From Conexibacter sp. CPCC 206217 (GTDB taxonomy: Bacteria > Actinomycetota > Thermoleophilia > Solirubrobacterales > Solirubrobacteraceae), in assembly GCF_030646165.1 (NCBI RefSeq), contig NZ_JAUTDO010000001.1:248001-312000 (forward strand): a DNA stretch of 64,000 bases, given 5' to 3'. The notes beneath the pieces were generated by a model. The model ran no database searches, was not told where the DNA came from, and saw only the letters and a list, made by a program, of their open reading frames with translations. Shown one piece after another: positions 1 through 8,583 of the stretch; the stretch's first letter is position 1; each line of letters begins with the position of its first letter. The translations under genes were made by a program, and so were the position numbers.

Positions 1-1
1 G

Positions 2-472
2 ACCTATCCGATCCTGCTCAGACGGGCCCCGCGCGACCTCGACGCCTACCTCGCCCACCAGGTCGCGATCCACGCGGCGATCGGCTCCCCCGGCGCGCCG
101 CCGAACGATCCGCTCTTCCTCGAGATCTCGCGCCGCAGCTTCGAGCGCAACCCCGACCCGACCGGCACCGGCCGGCAGCTCGCCGCGATCCTCGCCTCCG
201 GCGACCGCACCCGCGCGCTGCACAGAGTCTCCGCCCCCACGCTCGTCGTCCACGGCTCCGCCGATCGGATGATCGCCCTCTCAGGCGGCAGGGCGACCGC
301 GCGGGCGATCCCCGGGGCCGAGCTGCACGTCGTCCCCGGCATGGGCCACGACCTGCCGCGCGAGAACTGGCCCGAGGTGATCGGCACGATCGCCGATCAC
401 ATCAAGAGCGTCGAGCGCGACCGCTCCGGCTCCGGCGCCCGCTCCGGCTCAACGCCGTTCACGCGCCGCTGA
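2..472 (+). CDS. alpha/beta-fold hydrolase, C-terminal part
   Basis: The first 471 bases encode the last 156 residues of a protein that begins before the window. The carboxy half of an alpha/beta hydrolase is visible: a strand followed by HGSADRMI, whose Asp fits the acid of the catalytic triad, and GMGHDLP near the end, whose His fits the base. The nucleophile elbow is missing because it lies upstream. The tail after this (SGSGARSGS) is low-complexity. The substrate cannot be told. The gene converges on typA. Confidence 0.75.
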   Translation, partial: TYPILLRRAPRDLDAYLAHQVAIHAAIGSPGAPPNDPLFLEISRRSFERNPDPTGTGRQLAAILASGDRTRALHRVSAPTLVVHGSADRMIALSGGRATARAIPGAELHVVPGMGHDLPRENWPEVIGTIADHIKSVERDRSGSGARSGSTPFTRR

Positions 473-487
473 GCGGCCGAGCGGCAG

Positions 488-510
488 CCGGTCGATCCGA
501 GGACGACCGG
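488..510. terminator. possible bidirectional terminator stem
   Basis: A 7-bp inverted repeat (CCGGTCG at 488-494, CGACCGG at 504-510) with a 9-base loop lies between two convergent genes. There is no T-run on either strand, so this is a weak call based on position and symmetry. Confidence 0.25.
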
Positions 511-529
511 CCGGACCGCCAGAGAACCG

Positions 530-2395
530 CTACTTCGACTCCGCTGCCGACAACCGGTCGCGCGCGCGACCGCGGGCCATCTTCTGCCGCGAGGTCTGGT
601 CGAGGTAGACCTTGCGCATCCGCACCGCGCCCGGCGTCACCTCGACGCACTCGTCCTCGCGCACGAACTCCAGCGCCTGGTCCAGCGACAGGATCTTCGG
701 CGGCACGAGCCGCTCCAGCTCGTCGGCGGTCGAGGAGCGGATGTTGTTGAGCTTCTTCTCGCGCACGGCGTTGACGTCCAGGTCCTCCTGGCGCGCGTTC
801 TCGCCGACGATCATGCCCTCGTAGACCTCGGTGCCCGGCCCCACGAAGAGGATCCCGCGCTCCTGCAGCGAGAAGAGCGCGAACGACGCGACTCTGCCGG
901 CGCGGTCGGCCACGAGCGAGCCGGACGGGCGCGTGCGGATCTCGCCGTGCCACGGCTCCCAGCCCTCGAAGACGTGGTTGATGATCCCGGTGCCGCGCGT
1001 CTCGGTGAGGAACTCGGTGCGGAAGCCGATCAGCCCGCGCGCCGGCACGACGTAGTCCATCCGGACCCAGCCGGTGCCGTGGTTGATCATCTGCTCCATG
1101 CGGCCCCTGCGCAGCGCCAGCAGCTGAGTCACGACCCCGACGTACTCCTCGGGGATGTCGATCGTCATGCGCTCCATCGGCTCGCACAGCTTGCCGTCGA
1201 TCTCGCGCGTGACGACCTGCGGCTTGCCGACGGTCAGCTCGTAGCCCTCGCGGCGCATCAGCTCGACGAGGACGGCCAGCTGCAGCTCGCCGCGGCCCTG
1301 GACCTCCCACGTGTCCGGGCGCTCGGTCGGCAGCACGCGCAGCGACACGTTGCCGACCAGCTCGGAGTCGAGCCGGCCCTTGATCAGGCGCGCGGTGACC
1401 TTCGTGCCCTTCTCGGTCGCGGCCAGCGGCGAGTTGTTGACGCCGATCGTGACCGACAGCGACGGGTCGTCGACGTGGATCACGGGCAGCGGACGGGCGT
1501 CGTCGGCATCGGCGAGCGTCTCGCCGATCGTGACGTCGGCAAGGCCGGCGATCGCGATGATCTCGCCCGGTCCGGCCTCTCTCGCCTCGACGCGCTCCAG
1601 CGCCTCGGTGATGTAGAGGTCGGTGACCTTGACTCTCTCTATCGAGCCGTCGGTGCGGCACCAGGCGATCGTCTGACCGCGTCTGATGACGCCGTGGCGC
1701 ACGCGCGCCAGCGCGATGCGGCCGAGGTACGGCGACGCGTCGAGGTTCGTGACCAGCGCCTGCAGCGGGTGGTCCTCCTCGTAGCTCGGCGCCGGGATGT
1801 GCTCGACGATCAGGTCCAGCAGCGGTCTGAGGTCTCTGCCGTCGACGGGGTTGTCGGGGTCGAAGTCCATCGACGCCCAGCCGTCCTTGGCGTTCGTGTA
1901 GACGATCGGGAACTCGATCTGCGTCTCGTCGGCGTCGAGGTCGAGGAACAGCTCGTAGACCTCGTTGACGACCTCCTTGATGCGCGAGTCCGGGCGGTCG
2001 ACCTTGTTGATCACGAGGATCACCGGCAGATGCGCCTCGAGCGCCTTGCGCAGCACGAAGCGCGTCTGCGGCAGCGGACCCTCCGAGGAGTCGACCAGCA
2101 GCAGCACGCCGTCGACCATCGTCAGGCCGCGCTCGACCTCACCGCCGAAGTCGGCGTGGCCGGGGGTGTCGATGATGTTGACCTTCACATCGCCGTACTG
2201 GACGGCGGTGTTCTTCGCGAGGATCGTGATGCCCTTCTCGCGTTCGAGGTCCATCGAGTCCATGACGCGCTCTGCGACGTCCTGGTTGGAGCGGAACGCA
2301 CCCGACTGCCACAGGAGCTTGTCGACGAGGGTCGTCTTCCCGTGGTCGACGTGGGCGACGATCGCGACGTTGCGGAGATCTGAACGAATAGCCAT
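530..2395 (-). CDS. typA: translational GTPase TypA/BipA
   Basis: This 621-residue protein is a ribosome-binding GTPase of the EF-G/LepA type, active in the cytoplasm in ribosome assembly and stress adaptation. The G1 P-loop AHVDHGKT is at residues 14-21, the BipA switch EREKGITI at 51-58, DTPGH at 76-80 and NKVD at 130-133. The EF-G-like domains and the BipA C-terminal domain follow, and the length is normal for the family. The start is ATG at 2395, giving MAIRSDLRN, with no clear Shine-Dalgarno (SD) sequence. It is a single gene, convergent with the hydrolase. The identification is secure; the conditions of use cannot be read from sequence. Confidence 0.97.
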   Translation of the reverse strand: MAIRSDLRNVAIVAHVDHGKTTLVDKLLWQSGAFRSNQDVAERVMDSMDLEREKGITILAKNTAVQYGDVKVNIIDTPGHADFGGEVERGLTMVDGVLLLVDSSEGPLPQTRFVLRKALEAHLPVILVINKVDRPDSRIKEVVNEVYELFLDLDADETQIEFPIVYTNAKDGWASMDFDPDNPVDGRDLRPLLDLIVEHIPAPSYEEDHPLQALVTNLDASPYLGRIALARVRHGVIRRGQTIAWCRTDGSIERVKVTDLYITEALERVEAREAGPGEIIAIAGLADVTIGETLADADDARPLPVIHVDDPSLSVTIGVNNSPLAATEKGTKVTARLIKGRLDSELVGNVSLRVLPTERPDTWEVQGRGELQLAVLVELMRREGYELTVGKPQVVTREIDGKLCEPMERMTIDIPEEYVGVVTQLLALRRGRMEQMINHGTGWVRMDYVVPARGLIGFRTEFLTETRGTGIINHVFEGWEPWHGEIRTRPSGSLVADRAGRVASFALFSLQERGILFVGPGTEVYEGMIVGENARQEDLDVNAVREKKLNNIRSSTADELERLVPPKILSLDQALEFVREDECVEVTPGAVRMRKVYLDQTSRQKMARGRARDRLSAAESK

Positions 2396-2515
2396 GGCGA
2401 CGGGCCAGGATAGAGCGTCGGACCGCGTCGCACCGATCCGGCGCCGCCCGCGGCACCCGCGCTGCGGCCTCGGCGCGCGCCGATCCGCTGCCTCAGCGCG
2501 CGACCCGCCGCCGTT

Positions 2516-3487
2516 TCAGCGCGGCGTCGTTCGTGCAGCTCTCGCGCACGCACTACGCGCGCGCACGCGAGCCTTCGCCCGCTGCGGACGCAGCCGCTGC
2601 AGCGATCTGCGCGCCGCACGCCGGTGCGCCGCGACCGCTCCGTGCCGAACGACCCTCCGCAGCTGCGCGATGCGGCGCTCCAGCTGCGTGACGCGGCCGC
2701 GCGCCAGGCTGCAGGCGGCGGCCGATCTCGTCGCCGCGGTCGGTGTCGCGCTGCCCGGGCGCGACTGCTGCGCGGGCGCCGTCGGCGCGGGCGCGGACGG
2801 CGCGGACGGCGGCAAGCCCGCATCCGGCACCGGGCCGTCGACGCCCGCGGCCGGGACCGGCGGCAACCCGCCCAGCGGCAGTACGAGCGGCCCCGCCTCG
2901 TCATACGCCTCGATCGGCGTGCCGTCCTCGCCGAGCGCACGGAAGCTCGCCACCACCCGCACGTTCGCGCTCGCGGTCGTGCCCGCGCCGGCCGGCGGCA
3001 TGCCCAGCTCGCTCGCCCGCAGCGACCAGCGCACGCCCGAGATGTCGGTCCCGCCGACCGGCACCGTGCCGATCGTCCAGCGCGCGTTGTAGCGATCCCA
3101 TCTCGCGCTCTGCCACGTCGTCGTGCCGCCCGCGGGGATCGCGACGACCTTCGCGTCGGCGCCGCTCTCCTGCGGGCTGCCGCCCGGCGAGTGGTCGAAC
3201 AGCCAGCTGACGCTCATCTGCGCCGGCAGACAGGTGCCCGCCGGCAGCGGCACGCAGCCGCCCCAGCCGGCCGGCGGCCGCGCGACGATCGCCGTCGCAA
3301 CCGCCAGCGTCGTGTCGTCGCCGAGCGCGACCGTCGTGCGGCCGAGGTCGGGCACGAACGCGGCCGCCTCCAGCGGATCCTCGATCGTCGCGGTGACCGC
3401 GGCGGTGGCGCCGGCGACGGGCAGGACGAGGGCGAGGCAGGCGGCCACCGCGGCGCACAGCGGGATCAGGGTTCCGGGTCGTCGCAT
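2516..3487 (-). CDS. secreted protein of unknown function with basic C-terminal tail
   Basis: Not recognised. The 323-residue product begins MRRPGTLIPL and has a typical Sec signal peptide to about residue 29 (VAGATAA). A predicted beta-rich extracytoplasmic domain with a CVPLPAGTCLPAQ cysteine pair follows, then a Pro/Ala linker (about 220-260), and finally about 60 very Arg-rich residues with LERRIAQLRR helices. The ATG at 3487 was chosen because it places the signal peptide at the N terminus; the frame is open further upstream but that part is not protein-like. It is probably exported, and the basic tail could bind a cell-wall polymer or nucleic acid (inference). Confidence 0.6.
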   Translation of the reverse strand: MRRPGTLIPLCAAVAACLALVLPVAGATAAVTATIEDPLEAAAFVPDLGRTTVALGDDTTLAVATAIVARPPAGWGGCVPLPAGTCLPAQMSVSWLFDHSPGGSPQESGADAKVVAIPAGGTTTWQSARWDRYNARWTIGTVPVGGTDISGVRWSLRASELGMPPAGAGTTASANVRVVASFRALGEDGTPIEAYDEAGPLVLPLGGLPPVPAAGVDGPVPDAGLPPSAPSAPAPTAPAQQSRPGSATPTAATRSAAACSLARGRVTQLERRIAQLRRVVRHGAVAAHRRAARRSLQRLRPQRAKARVRARSACARAARTTPR

Positions 3488-3594
3488 CGCAATGCAAACC
3501 TCCGGCGCGGCCGGATGTTGCGGAGATCCATGCCAGGTTTCCCTGTTCCCCGGCGTGCGCGGCGGGCTGCGCCCGTGCCTCGCGGGCCCCACCC

Positions 3595-4191
3595 TCATCC
3601 TCTGGCGCGCGCGTTGAGCGCCTGCTCGATCCTCGCCAGCCGCTGCGCCACCTCGCGCAGCTCGTGCTGCAGCTCGATCTCCGTCGCGTCGAGGTCGGTG
3701 TCGACCTCGTGCGCGATGAAGCGCTCGGCGACGGAGCCGATCAGCAGCGTGCCGAAGCCGATCCCGATCACCATCACGACGATCCCGATCACTCTGCCGG
3801 CGACCGTCGTGACCGGCACGTCGCCGTAGCCGACCGTCGTCATCGTCTGCGCCGCCCACCAGATCCCGTCCCACTCGCTCTCGCGGTGCTCGACGACCGC
3901 GAACGCCGTTCCCCCTCCTATCAGCGTCAGGAACGCGAGCAGTCCGGCGTACTTGACGCCGTCGAGCGAGAACAGCCGCCGCGCCAGCGGCGCCAGGCGC
4001 AGCAGCCGCAGGACCCGCAGCAGCCGCAGCAGCCGTGCCGCGGCGAGGCTCGTCGGCAGCACCGGCGGGCTGAAGATCGTGACTATCACGTCGATCGGGT
4101 GCTGCCGAAGCCAGCGCTTCTTGTCGGGCACGATCGACAGCATCACGACGATCTCCGCGACGAAGACCAGCCATGTGCCCCAGTCGAGCAC
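3595..4191 (-). CDS. voltage-gated-like potassium channel, N-terminally truncated
   Basis: The 198-residue product is a six-helix-type K+ channel lacking its first helix. The selectivity filter TTVGYGD is at residues 118-124, between an S5 helix (about 82-100) and an S6 helix (about 131-150). An S4-like arginine ladder (RLLRLLRVLRLLRL) is at 53-66, and a coiled-coil tail ends the protein. The only start in this piece is GTG at 4191, in the middle of what should be the S1-S2 loop. The missing S1 is encoded in the same frame just upstream, behind a TGA at 4207-4209 (next entry). The gene is therefore either a recent pseudogene or makes an N-truncated channel. Confidence 0.8.
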   Translation of the reverse strand: MLDWGTWLVFVAEIVVMLSIVPDKKRWLRQHPIDVIVTIFSPPVLPTSLAAARLLRLLRVLRLLRLAPLARRLFSLDGVKYAGLLAFLTLIGGGTAFAVVEHRESEWDGIWWAAQTMTTVGYGDVPVTTVAGRVIGIVVMVIGIGFGTLLIGSVAERFIAHEVDTDLDATEIELQHELREVAQRLARIEQALNARARG

Positions 4192-4206
4192 GTTCTCGAC
4201 GGTCGT

Positions 4207-4320
4207 TCACGGCTCGCCGAGGTCGGTCTGGTCGAGCACGAGCAGCGGGATCACCAGCAGCGCCGCGACCAGCAGCGGCACCTCGAATCGTCTCGCCCAT
4301 CGTTCGCTGCGCTCGTCCAT
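4207..4320 (-). pseudogene. detached N-terminus (S1 helix) of the potassium channel
   Basis: Reading from ATG 4320 gives 37 residues that include a clear membrane helix (VPLLVAALLVIPLLVL) and end in EP followed by TGA. The same frame then continues as TTVENVLDWGTW into the channel at 3595-4191. Homologous channels have an S1 helix followed by a short loop here, so the TGA is best read as a Trp codon (TGG) changed by one base, or as a sequencing error. Confidence 0.65.
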
Positions 4321-4365
4321 GTCTGAAGCGCGTGTTCGACGCCGCGGCGGGTATCACCTCCGTCG

Positions 4366-4863
4366 ATGAGCGGACCGCTGCAACGAAGCTTCGCGCGCCT
4401 GTTCGCCGACGTCGACACGACGATGTTCGTCGTGACCGCGCGCGGGCCCGACGGCGAACAGGCCGGGTGCCTGATCGGCTTCGCGACGCAGGCGTCGGTC
4501 GACCCCCCGCGCTTCCTCGCCTGCATCTCGCGCAAGAACCACACGTACAAGGTCGCGTGCCAGACCGACACGCTCGTCGTCCACTTCGTCGACGAGGACG
4601 CGGGCGACCTCGCCGAGCTGTTCGGCGGCGAGACCGGCGACGCGATCGACAAGTTCGCGCGCGTCGCCTGGAGACACGGTCCCGAGAACGTGCCGGTGCT
4701 GGAGCGGCTGCAGACCTGGTTCGCCGGGCGCGTGCTGGAGCGGATACGGCTCGGCGACCACGACGGCTTCCTGCTGGAGCCGGTCGTCGTCTCGGCCCGC
4801 AGAGACGCGCAGCCGCTGCGCTTCCACCGCGCGCGGCGGATCGCGCCGGGTCATGCGCCCTGA
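4366..4863 (+). CDS. flavin reductase-like domain protein
   Basis: This 165-residue protein has the FMN-binding split-barrel fold of flavin reductases. An early TTMFVVTARGPDG strand leads to GCLIGFATQASVDPPRF, the usual flavin-contacting region, and HTYKVACQTDTLVVHF follows. Members reduce FMN or FAD with NAD(P)H, or bind flavin tightly, to serve oxygenases. No partner oxygenase is adjacent. The start is ATG 4366, without a clear SD. It is divergent from the channel gene. Confidence 0.8.
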   Translation: MSGPLQRSFARLFADVDTTMFVVTARGPDGEQAGCLIGFATQASVDPPRFLACISRKNHTYKVACQTDTLVVHFVDEDAGDLAELFGGETGDAIDKFARVAWRHGPENVPVLERLQTWFAGRVLERIRLGDHDGFLLEPVVVSARRDAQPLRFHRARRIAPGHAP

Positions 4864-5178
4864 TCGACGGCAGCTCGATCGGGCTGGCGCGCCGGGGGCC
4901 GGCGCGGATCGAAGGCTGACGCGGAGCACCGATTGCCAGTGCGACACAGGGGAAGATCGCCCTCGACAGCTTTGTACAGCCTGGGCTGGGAGCGGGCGCT
5001 GACAGCCGTATCATGGCCGGGTTCGATCGGCTGTCGTAAGGGCCGTTGAGTGCTCAATGGCATTACGATTGGCCCGACCGTGCACATGCGTCACACGCCC
5101 GAGCTATCCCAGTGGCTGAAGAGGTTGCTGCGGATGTCCGACGTGCGTCCCATGTACGGTCGTCGGGAGGAGAGAAAC
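4864..5178. other. 315-bp leader region upstream of the ABC importer
   Basis: No gene is seen here. An 8-bp inverted repeat (GACAGCCG at 5001-5008, CGGCTGTC at 5028-5035, 19-base loop) could form a leader hairpin or bind a dimeric regulator. It is followed by a smaller palindrome and a -10-like element, listed separately. A stretch at 5100-5135 recalls a tRNA D-arm but has no matching acceptor stem. Confidence 0.4.
5046..5069 (+). promoter_or_regulatory. candidate operator/promoter of the ABC importer
   Basis: A palindrome TTGAGTGCTCAA (5046-5057, arms TTGAG and CTCAA) lies just before a -10-like TACGAT (5064-5069). Its position, about 110 bases before the first start codon, fits an operator overlapping a promoter. 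No proven -35 was found. Confidence 0.3.
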
Positions 5179-5208
5179 ATGTCGGTTCCACGACTCGTGA
5201 GGTGCTGA
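5179..5208 (+). CDS. nine-residue leader peptide MSVPRLVRC
   Basis: An ATG at 5179 sits 6 bases after a strong SD (GGGAGGAG at 5165-5172), stronger than that of the gene behind it. It opens a 9-codon frame whose TGA (5206-5208) is directly followed by the ATG of the binding-protein gene. This arrangement suits translational coupling: ribosomes finishing the leader restart at once. It may instead be only a 5' leader in which the downstream GAGGTG acts as the SD. Confidence 0.4.
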   Translation: MSVPRLVRC

Positions 5209-6120
5209 ATGAAGTTGTCAAAGCGGCCTGTCTGGCTGCTGACCGCCCTGTTGCTGCTGGTCGTCGCCGCGTTCGGCGTCGCCGGCTGTGGCTCCGACGA
5301 CGATAGCTCGACCACTGCGTCTGCTCCCGTCGAGACGTCGGCAGCCACGACCGAAGCCCCGGCCAGTGATGCCATCGCCGTCCCCGAAGACATCAGAAGC
5401 AAGGGCAAGCTCGTCGTCGCGACCGATCCCACGTACGCGCCGAACGAGTTTGTCGACAGAGACGGCAAGACGATCATCGGCATGGATCCCGACCTCGCTG
5501 TCGCCATCGGCAGACAGCTCGGTCTGCAGGTCGAAGTCGTGAAGGCGACGTTCGACGGCATCATCCCCGGCCTTGCGGCCAGAAGATATGACCTCGGCAT
5601 GTCCTCCTTCACGGACACGAGAGAGCGCGAGGCGACCGTCGACTTCGTGACGTACTTCAACGCTGGTACGTCGTTCTACGTCAGAGACGGCGGCCCGGAC
5701 ATCTCCTCGCTTGCGGACGTCTGCGGCGAGAAGGTCGCGGTCGAGAAGGGCACGACCCAGGCCTCCGACGTGCAGGCGCAGAACAGAAGATGCGACACGC
5801 CCGCCGACCTGCAGGTCTATCCCGACCAGAACGGCGCCAACCTCGCGATCCAGAGCGGCCGTGCCGCCGTCGGCATGGCGGACTCGCCCGTCGCGGCGTA
5901 CATCGTCAAGCAGTCCAACGGTCAGTTCAGACTCGACGGGGAGCCCTACGGCACCGCGCCGTACGGCATCGCACTGCCCAAGGACAGCGGTCTGGCGGAG
6001 CCGGTTCTGGCCGCTCTCAGAGCGCTCATCGCCGACGGCACGTACGAGAGAATCCTCGATCAGTGGGGCGTGCAGCAGGGCGCGATCACGGATCCGAGAA
6101 TCAACGGGGCCATCGACTAG
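5209..6120 (+). CDS. amino-acid ABC transporter substrate-binding lipoprotein
   Basis: This 303-residue lipoprotein captures a polar amino acid outside the cell for the permease and ATPase encoded next. The lipobox VAGC places the lipidated Cys at residue 27, followed by a Ser/Thr/Asp-rich linker. The family 3 solute-binding fold then starts at KGKLVVATDPTYAPNEF and contains GMDPDLAVAIG and the FTDTREREATVDF signature. Start ATG 5209 directly abuts the leader-peptide stop, with GAGGTG as a local SD. Codon use is odd: 13 of its 16 arginines are AGA, although the genome is about 72% GC. The ligand cannot be told; the closest operon type is glutamine/histidine/arginine importers. Confidence 0.93.
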   Translation: MKLSKRPVWLLTALLLLVVAAFGVAGCGSDDDSSTTASAPVETSAATTEAPASDAIAVPEDIRSKGKLVVATDPTYAPNEFVDRDGKTIIGMDPDLAVAIGRQLGLQVEVVKATFDGIIPGLAARRYDLGMSSFTDTREREATVDFVTYFNAGTSFYVRDGGPDISSLADVCGEKVAVEKGTTQASDVQAQNRRCDTPADLQVYPDQNGANLAIQSGRAAVGMADSPVAAYIVKQSNGQFRLDGEPYGTAPYGIALPKDSGLAEPVLAALRALIADGTYERILDQWGVQQGAITDPRINGAID

Positions 6121-6156
6121 GCGACCTGGAGCACGACCCTGTCCAGTTCACCCTCT

Positions 6157-6185
6157 GACCCCGCCGGCGACACGCCGGCGGGGTC
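6157..6185 (+). terminator. strong stem-loop between binding protein and permease genes
   Basis: A perfect 13-bp GC-rich stem (6157-6169 with 6173-6185) has a 3-base loop (ACA). It lies 36 bases after the binding-protein stop and is not followed by a T-run. Such stems commonly protect or partly terminate mRNA so that the binding protein is made in excess of the membrane parts. Confidence 0.6.
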
Positions 6186-6264
6186 GGCCTCCCCCTCACC
6201 CGCCGGATCGCCCACGGGCGGCCCCCCCTCCGGCGCGGCCCCTGAAGCAATCGTCGCGATCCCC

Positions 6265-7161
6265 GTGCGCCACGTCGGCCGCTGGATCGCCGCGGCGGTC
6301 GTGCTGCTGTTCGTCGCGATAGCGGTCAACTCGGTCCTCACCAATCCCCGCTTCGAGTGGGGCGTGGTCGGTGACTACCTGTTCGACGGCCGCATCATCG
6401 ACGGCCTCGTGCTGACGCTCGAGCTGACGGTCTGCGCGATGGTCGCGGGTGTCCTGATCGGCATCCTGCTCGCCGTCATGCGGCTGTCGCCGAACCCGCT
6501 CGTGGCCGGCGTCAGCGGCTTCTACATCTGGCTGTTCCGCGGCACCCCGGTGCTCGTGCAGCTGCTGTTCTGGAACTTCATCGCCGCCCTCTACCCCGAC
6601 ATAACGATCGGGATCCCGTTCGGTGGCCCCGACTTCTTCACGCTGCAGTCCAACACCTTCATAACGCCGTTCGTCGCCGCGCTGCTCGGCCTCGGTCTCA
6701 ACGAGGGCGCCTACATGGCCGAGATCGTGCGTGCCGGCATCCTCTCCGTCGACGAGGGCCAGACGCAGGCCTCGCAGGCGCTCGGCATGTCGCGCCTGCA
6801 GACGATGCGGCGGATCGTGCTGCCGCAGGCGATGCGCGTGATCATCCCGCCGACCGGCAACGAGACGATCTCGATGCTGAAGACGACCTCGCTCGTCTCC
6901 GTCATCGCGACCGCCGAGCTGCTCTACGCGGCGCAGCTGATCTACGCACAGAACTACAGAACGATCCAGCTGCTGATCGTGGCCTCGATCTGGTACCTCG
7001 CGCTGACGACGCTGCTGACGATCGGCCAGTACTACCTCGAGCGTCGCTTCGGCCGCGGCCACCGCCGCGAGCTGCCGCCGACGCCGATGCAGCGGATCAA
7101 GAAGCTGCTGGTCCCGCAGCACGCGGAGCCGATCGTCAAGCCGGAAGGAGGCGGCCTGTGA
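6265..7161 (+). CDS. amino-acid ABC transporter permease
   Basis: This 298-residue membrane subunit is of the HisMQ/GlnP family. It has about five to six hydrophobic segments and the EAA-type loop that contacts the ATPase ([28 protein letters not shown]). GTG 6265 is the first usable start, but the frame is open back to the TAG of the binding-protein gene, and the residues before the GTG (EAIVAIPV) look like the conserved N-terminus of this family. There is no ATG, GTG or TTG in that stretch, and no convincing SD before 6265. The true start is therefore uncertain. It overlaps the ATPase gene by GTGA. Confidence 0.9.
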   Translation: MRHVGRWIAAAVVLLFVAIAVNSVLTNPRFEWGVVGDYLFDGRIIDGLVLTLELTVCAMVAGVLIGILLAVMRLSPNPLVAGVSGFYIWLFRGTPVLVQLLFWNFIAALYPDITIGIPFGGPDFFTLQSNTFITPFVAALLGLGLNEGAYMAEIVRAGILSVDEGQTQASQALGMSRLQTMRRIVLPQAMRVIIPPTGNETISMLKTTSLVSVIATAELLYAAQLIYAQNYRTIQLLIVASIWYLALTTLLTIGQYYLERRFGRGHRRELPPTPMQRIKKLLVPQHAEPIVKPEGGGL

Positions 7162-7931
7162 GCGCGACGCAAGAGCCGATGGTCCGGGCCGAAGCCGTGC
7201 AGAAGCGGTTCGGGCGCGTCGAGGTGCTGAAGGGCGTCTCGCTGACCGTCCAGCCCGGCGAGGTGACCTGCATCATCGGGCCGTCCGGCTCTGGCAAGTC
7301 GACCTTCCTGCGCTGCGTCAACCACCTCGAGCAGATCGACGGCGGCCGGCTCTCGGTCGACGGCGAGCTGGTCGGCTACCGCCAGAGCGGCGACAAGCTC
7401 TACGAACTGCGCGAGAGCGAGGTCGCGCGCAAGCGGGCCGACATCGGGATGGTCTTCCAGCACTTCAACCTGTTCGGCCACATGACGGCGCTGCAGAACG
7501 TCTGCGAGGCGCCGGTGCAGGTGAAGAGGGTCTCCAAGCGAGAGGCCAGAGAGACCGGCATGGCGCTGCTGGAGCGCGTCGGGCTCGGCGAGAAGGTCGG
7601 CAACTACCCGTCGCAGCTGTCGGGCGGCCAGCAGCAGCGCGTCGCGATCGCCCGTGCGCTGGCGATGAGACCGAAGCTGATGCTGTTCGACGAGCCGACC
7701 TCCGCGCTCGACCCCGAGCTGGTCGGCGACGTGCTCGCTGTCATGCGGCAACTCGCCGAGGAGGGCATGACGATGCTCGTCGTCACGCACGAGATGGGCT
7801 TCGCGCGCGAGGTCGCCGACACCGTCGTCTTCATGGACGAGGGCATGATCATCGAGGCCGGCACGCCGGACCAGGTGCTCGTCCACCCGAGAGAGGCGCG
7901 CACGCAGGACTTCCTCTCGAAGGTCCTGTAG
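7158..7931 (+). CDS. amino-acid ABC transporter ATP-binding protein
   Basis: This 257-residue cytoplasmic ATPase drives the importer. Walker [10 protein letters not shown] is at residues 41-49, the LSGGQQQR signature is present, and Walker B is [12 protein letters not shown], followed by the H-loop THEMG. The length is normal for the GlnQ/HisP family. GTG 7158 overlaps the permease stop, so the two are translationally coupled. This completes a three-gene importer; no catabolic gene is attached to this copy. Confidence 0.95.
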   Translation: MSATQEPMVRAEAVQKRFGRVEVLKGVSLTVQPGEVTCIIGPSGSGKSTFLRCVNHLEQIDGGRLSVDGELVGYRQSGDKLYELRESEVARKRADIGMVFQHFNLFGHMTALQNVCEAPVQVKRVSKREARETGMALLERVGLGEKVGNYPSQLSGGQQQRVAIARALAMRPKLMLFDEPTSALDPELVGDVLAVMRQLAEEGMTMLVVTHEMGFAREVADTVVFMDEGMIIEAGTPDQVLVHPREARTQDFLSKVL

Positions 7932-7945
7932 GACGTCTGCTCTGG

Positions 7946-7968
7946 GCGGCGCCCCGCGCGGGCGCCGC
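7946..7968. terminator. bidirectional terminator-like stem
   Basis: A 9-bp stem (GCGGCGCCC at 7946-7954, GGGCGCCGC at 7960-7968) with a 5-base loop fills the gap between two convergent genes and ends at the stop codon of the SHOCT gene. Confidence 0.55.
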
Positions 7969-8445
7969 TCAGTCCGCTTCGCCGAGGATGCGGCGCTTCT
8001 GCGTCGCGAACTCCTCGTCGGTCAGCACGCCCTGCTCGCGCAGCTTCGCGAGCCGCTCCAGGCGCGAGAGCGTCTCGTCGTCTCCCCCGGGCGCGCCGCC
8101 GGCTCCGCTCGCCGGGATCGTGAAGGCGGCCGGAGCGGCCGCCTGCGCCGCCGCGCTGGCGCTCGCGAGCGCGTCGAGATCGATCCCGAACGCGCGCAGC
8201 TGCTCGCGCTGGCGGTCGCTGATGTGGCTGAGGTCGCCCGTCAACTGGACCGAGCCGCCGGAGAACGCGCCGCCGCTGCGCATCATGTCGGCGAAGACGT
8301 GGAGCGGGTCGCTCGCGTCGCTGTGACCGTGATCATCGCTGCGACCGTCGTCGTCGCCGACGACGTGGGTGGTGACGTTGATCTGACCGCCGACCCGCAA
8401 CGGGTCGTCGTCGCGATTACGGCGGAGCTTGCTGAAGAGGCCCAC
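7969..8445 (-). CDS. SHOCT-domain protein
   Basis: The 158-residue product ends in a SHOCT domain (LERLAKLREQGVLTDEEF, then KRRIL), a short helical oligomerisation or targeting module often at the C-terminus of small bacterial proteins. The N-terminus (GLFSKLRRNRDDDPL) is basic. The middle has a His/Asp-rich loop (DDDGRSDDHGHSD) that could bind a metal. GTG 8445 was chosen so that the protein begins MGLFSKL; an ATG further up would add 21 poorly protein-like residues. The function is unknown. Confidence 0.65.
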   Translation of the reverse strand: MGLFSKLRRNRDDDPLRVGGQINVTTHVVGDDDGRSDDHGHSDASDPLHVFADMMRSGGAFSGGSVQLTGDLSHISDRQREQLRAFGIDLDALASASAAAQAAAPAAFTIPASGAGGAPGGDDETLSRLERLAKLREQGVLTDEEFATQKRRILGEAD

Positions 8446-8583
8446 GGGCGCGATGCTACCGCGCGTCGCCGCACGCGTCAGTGTCACTACTGAATACTGC
8501 GCATGCAATAGCCATGTCGCCTAGGATCGGCGCGTGTCGCTGACGGGGGAAAGCTGGTCGATCGCCACGAGGAGGGGTCGGCG

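Noticed and set aside
947..2383. Long open frame on the plus strand across typA
   Set aside because: It is antisense to a complete, motif-verified GTPase; its product is Arg/Asp/Gln-rich shadow sequence typical of high-GC DNA. Many similar frames across the window were dropped for the same reason.
5098..5150. Possible tRNA (text resembling a D-arm: CCCAGTGGCTGAAGAGG)
   Set aside because: No acceptor-stem pairing, anticodon arm or T-loop (GGTTCRA with paired stem) at the right distances.
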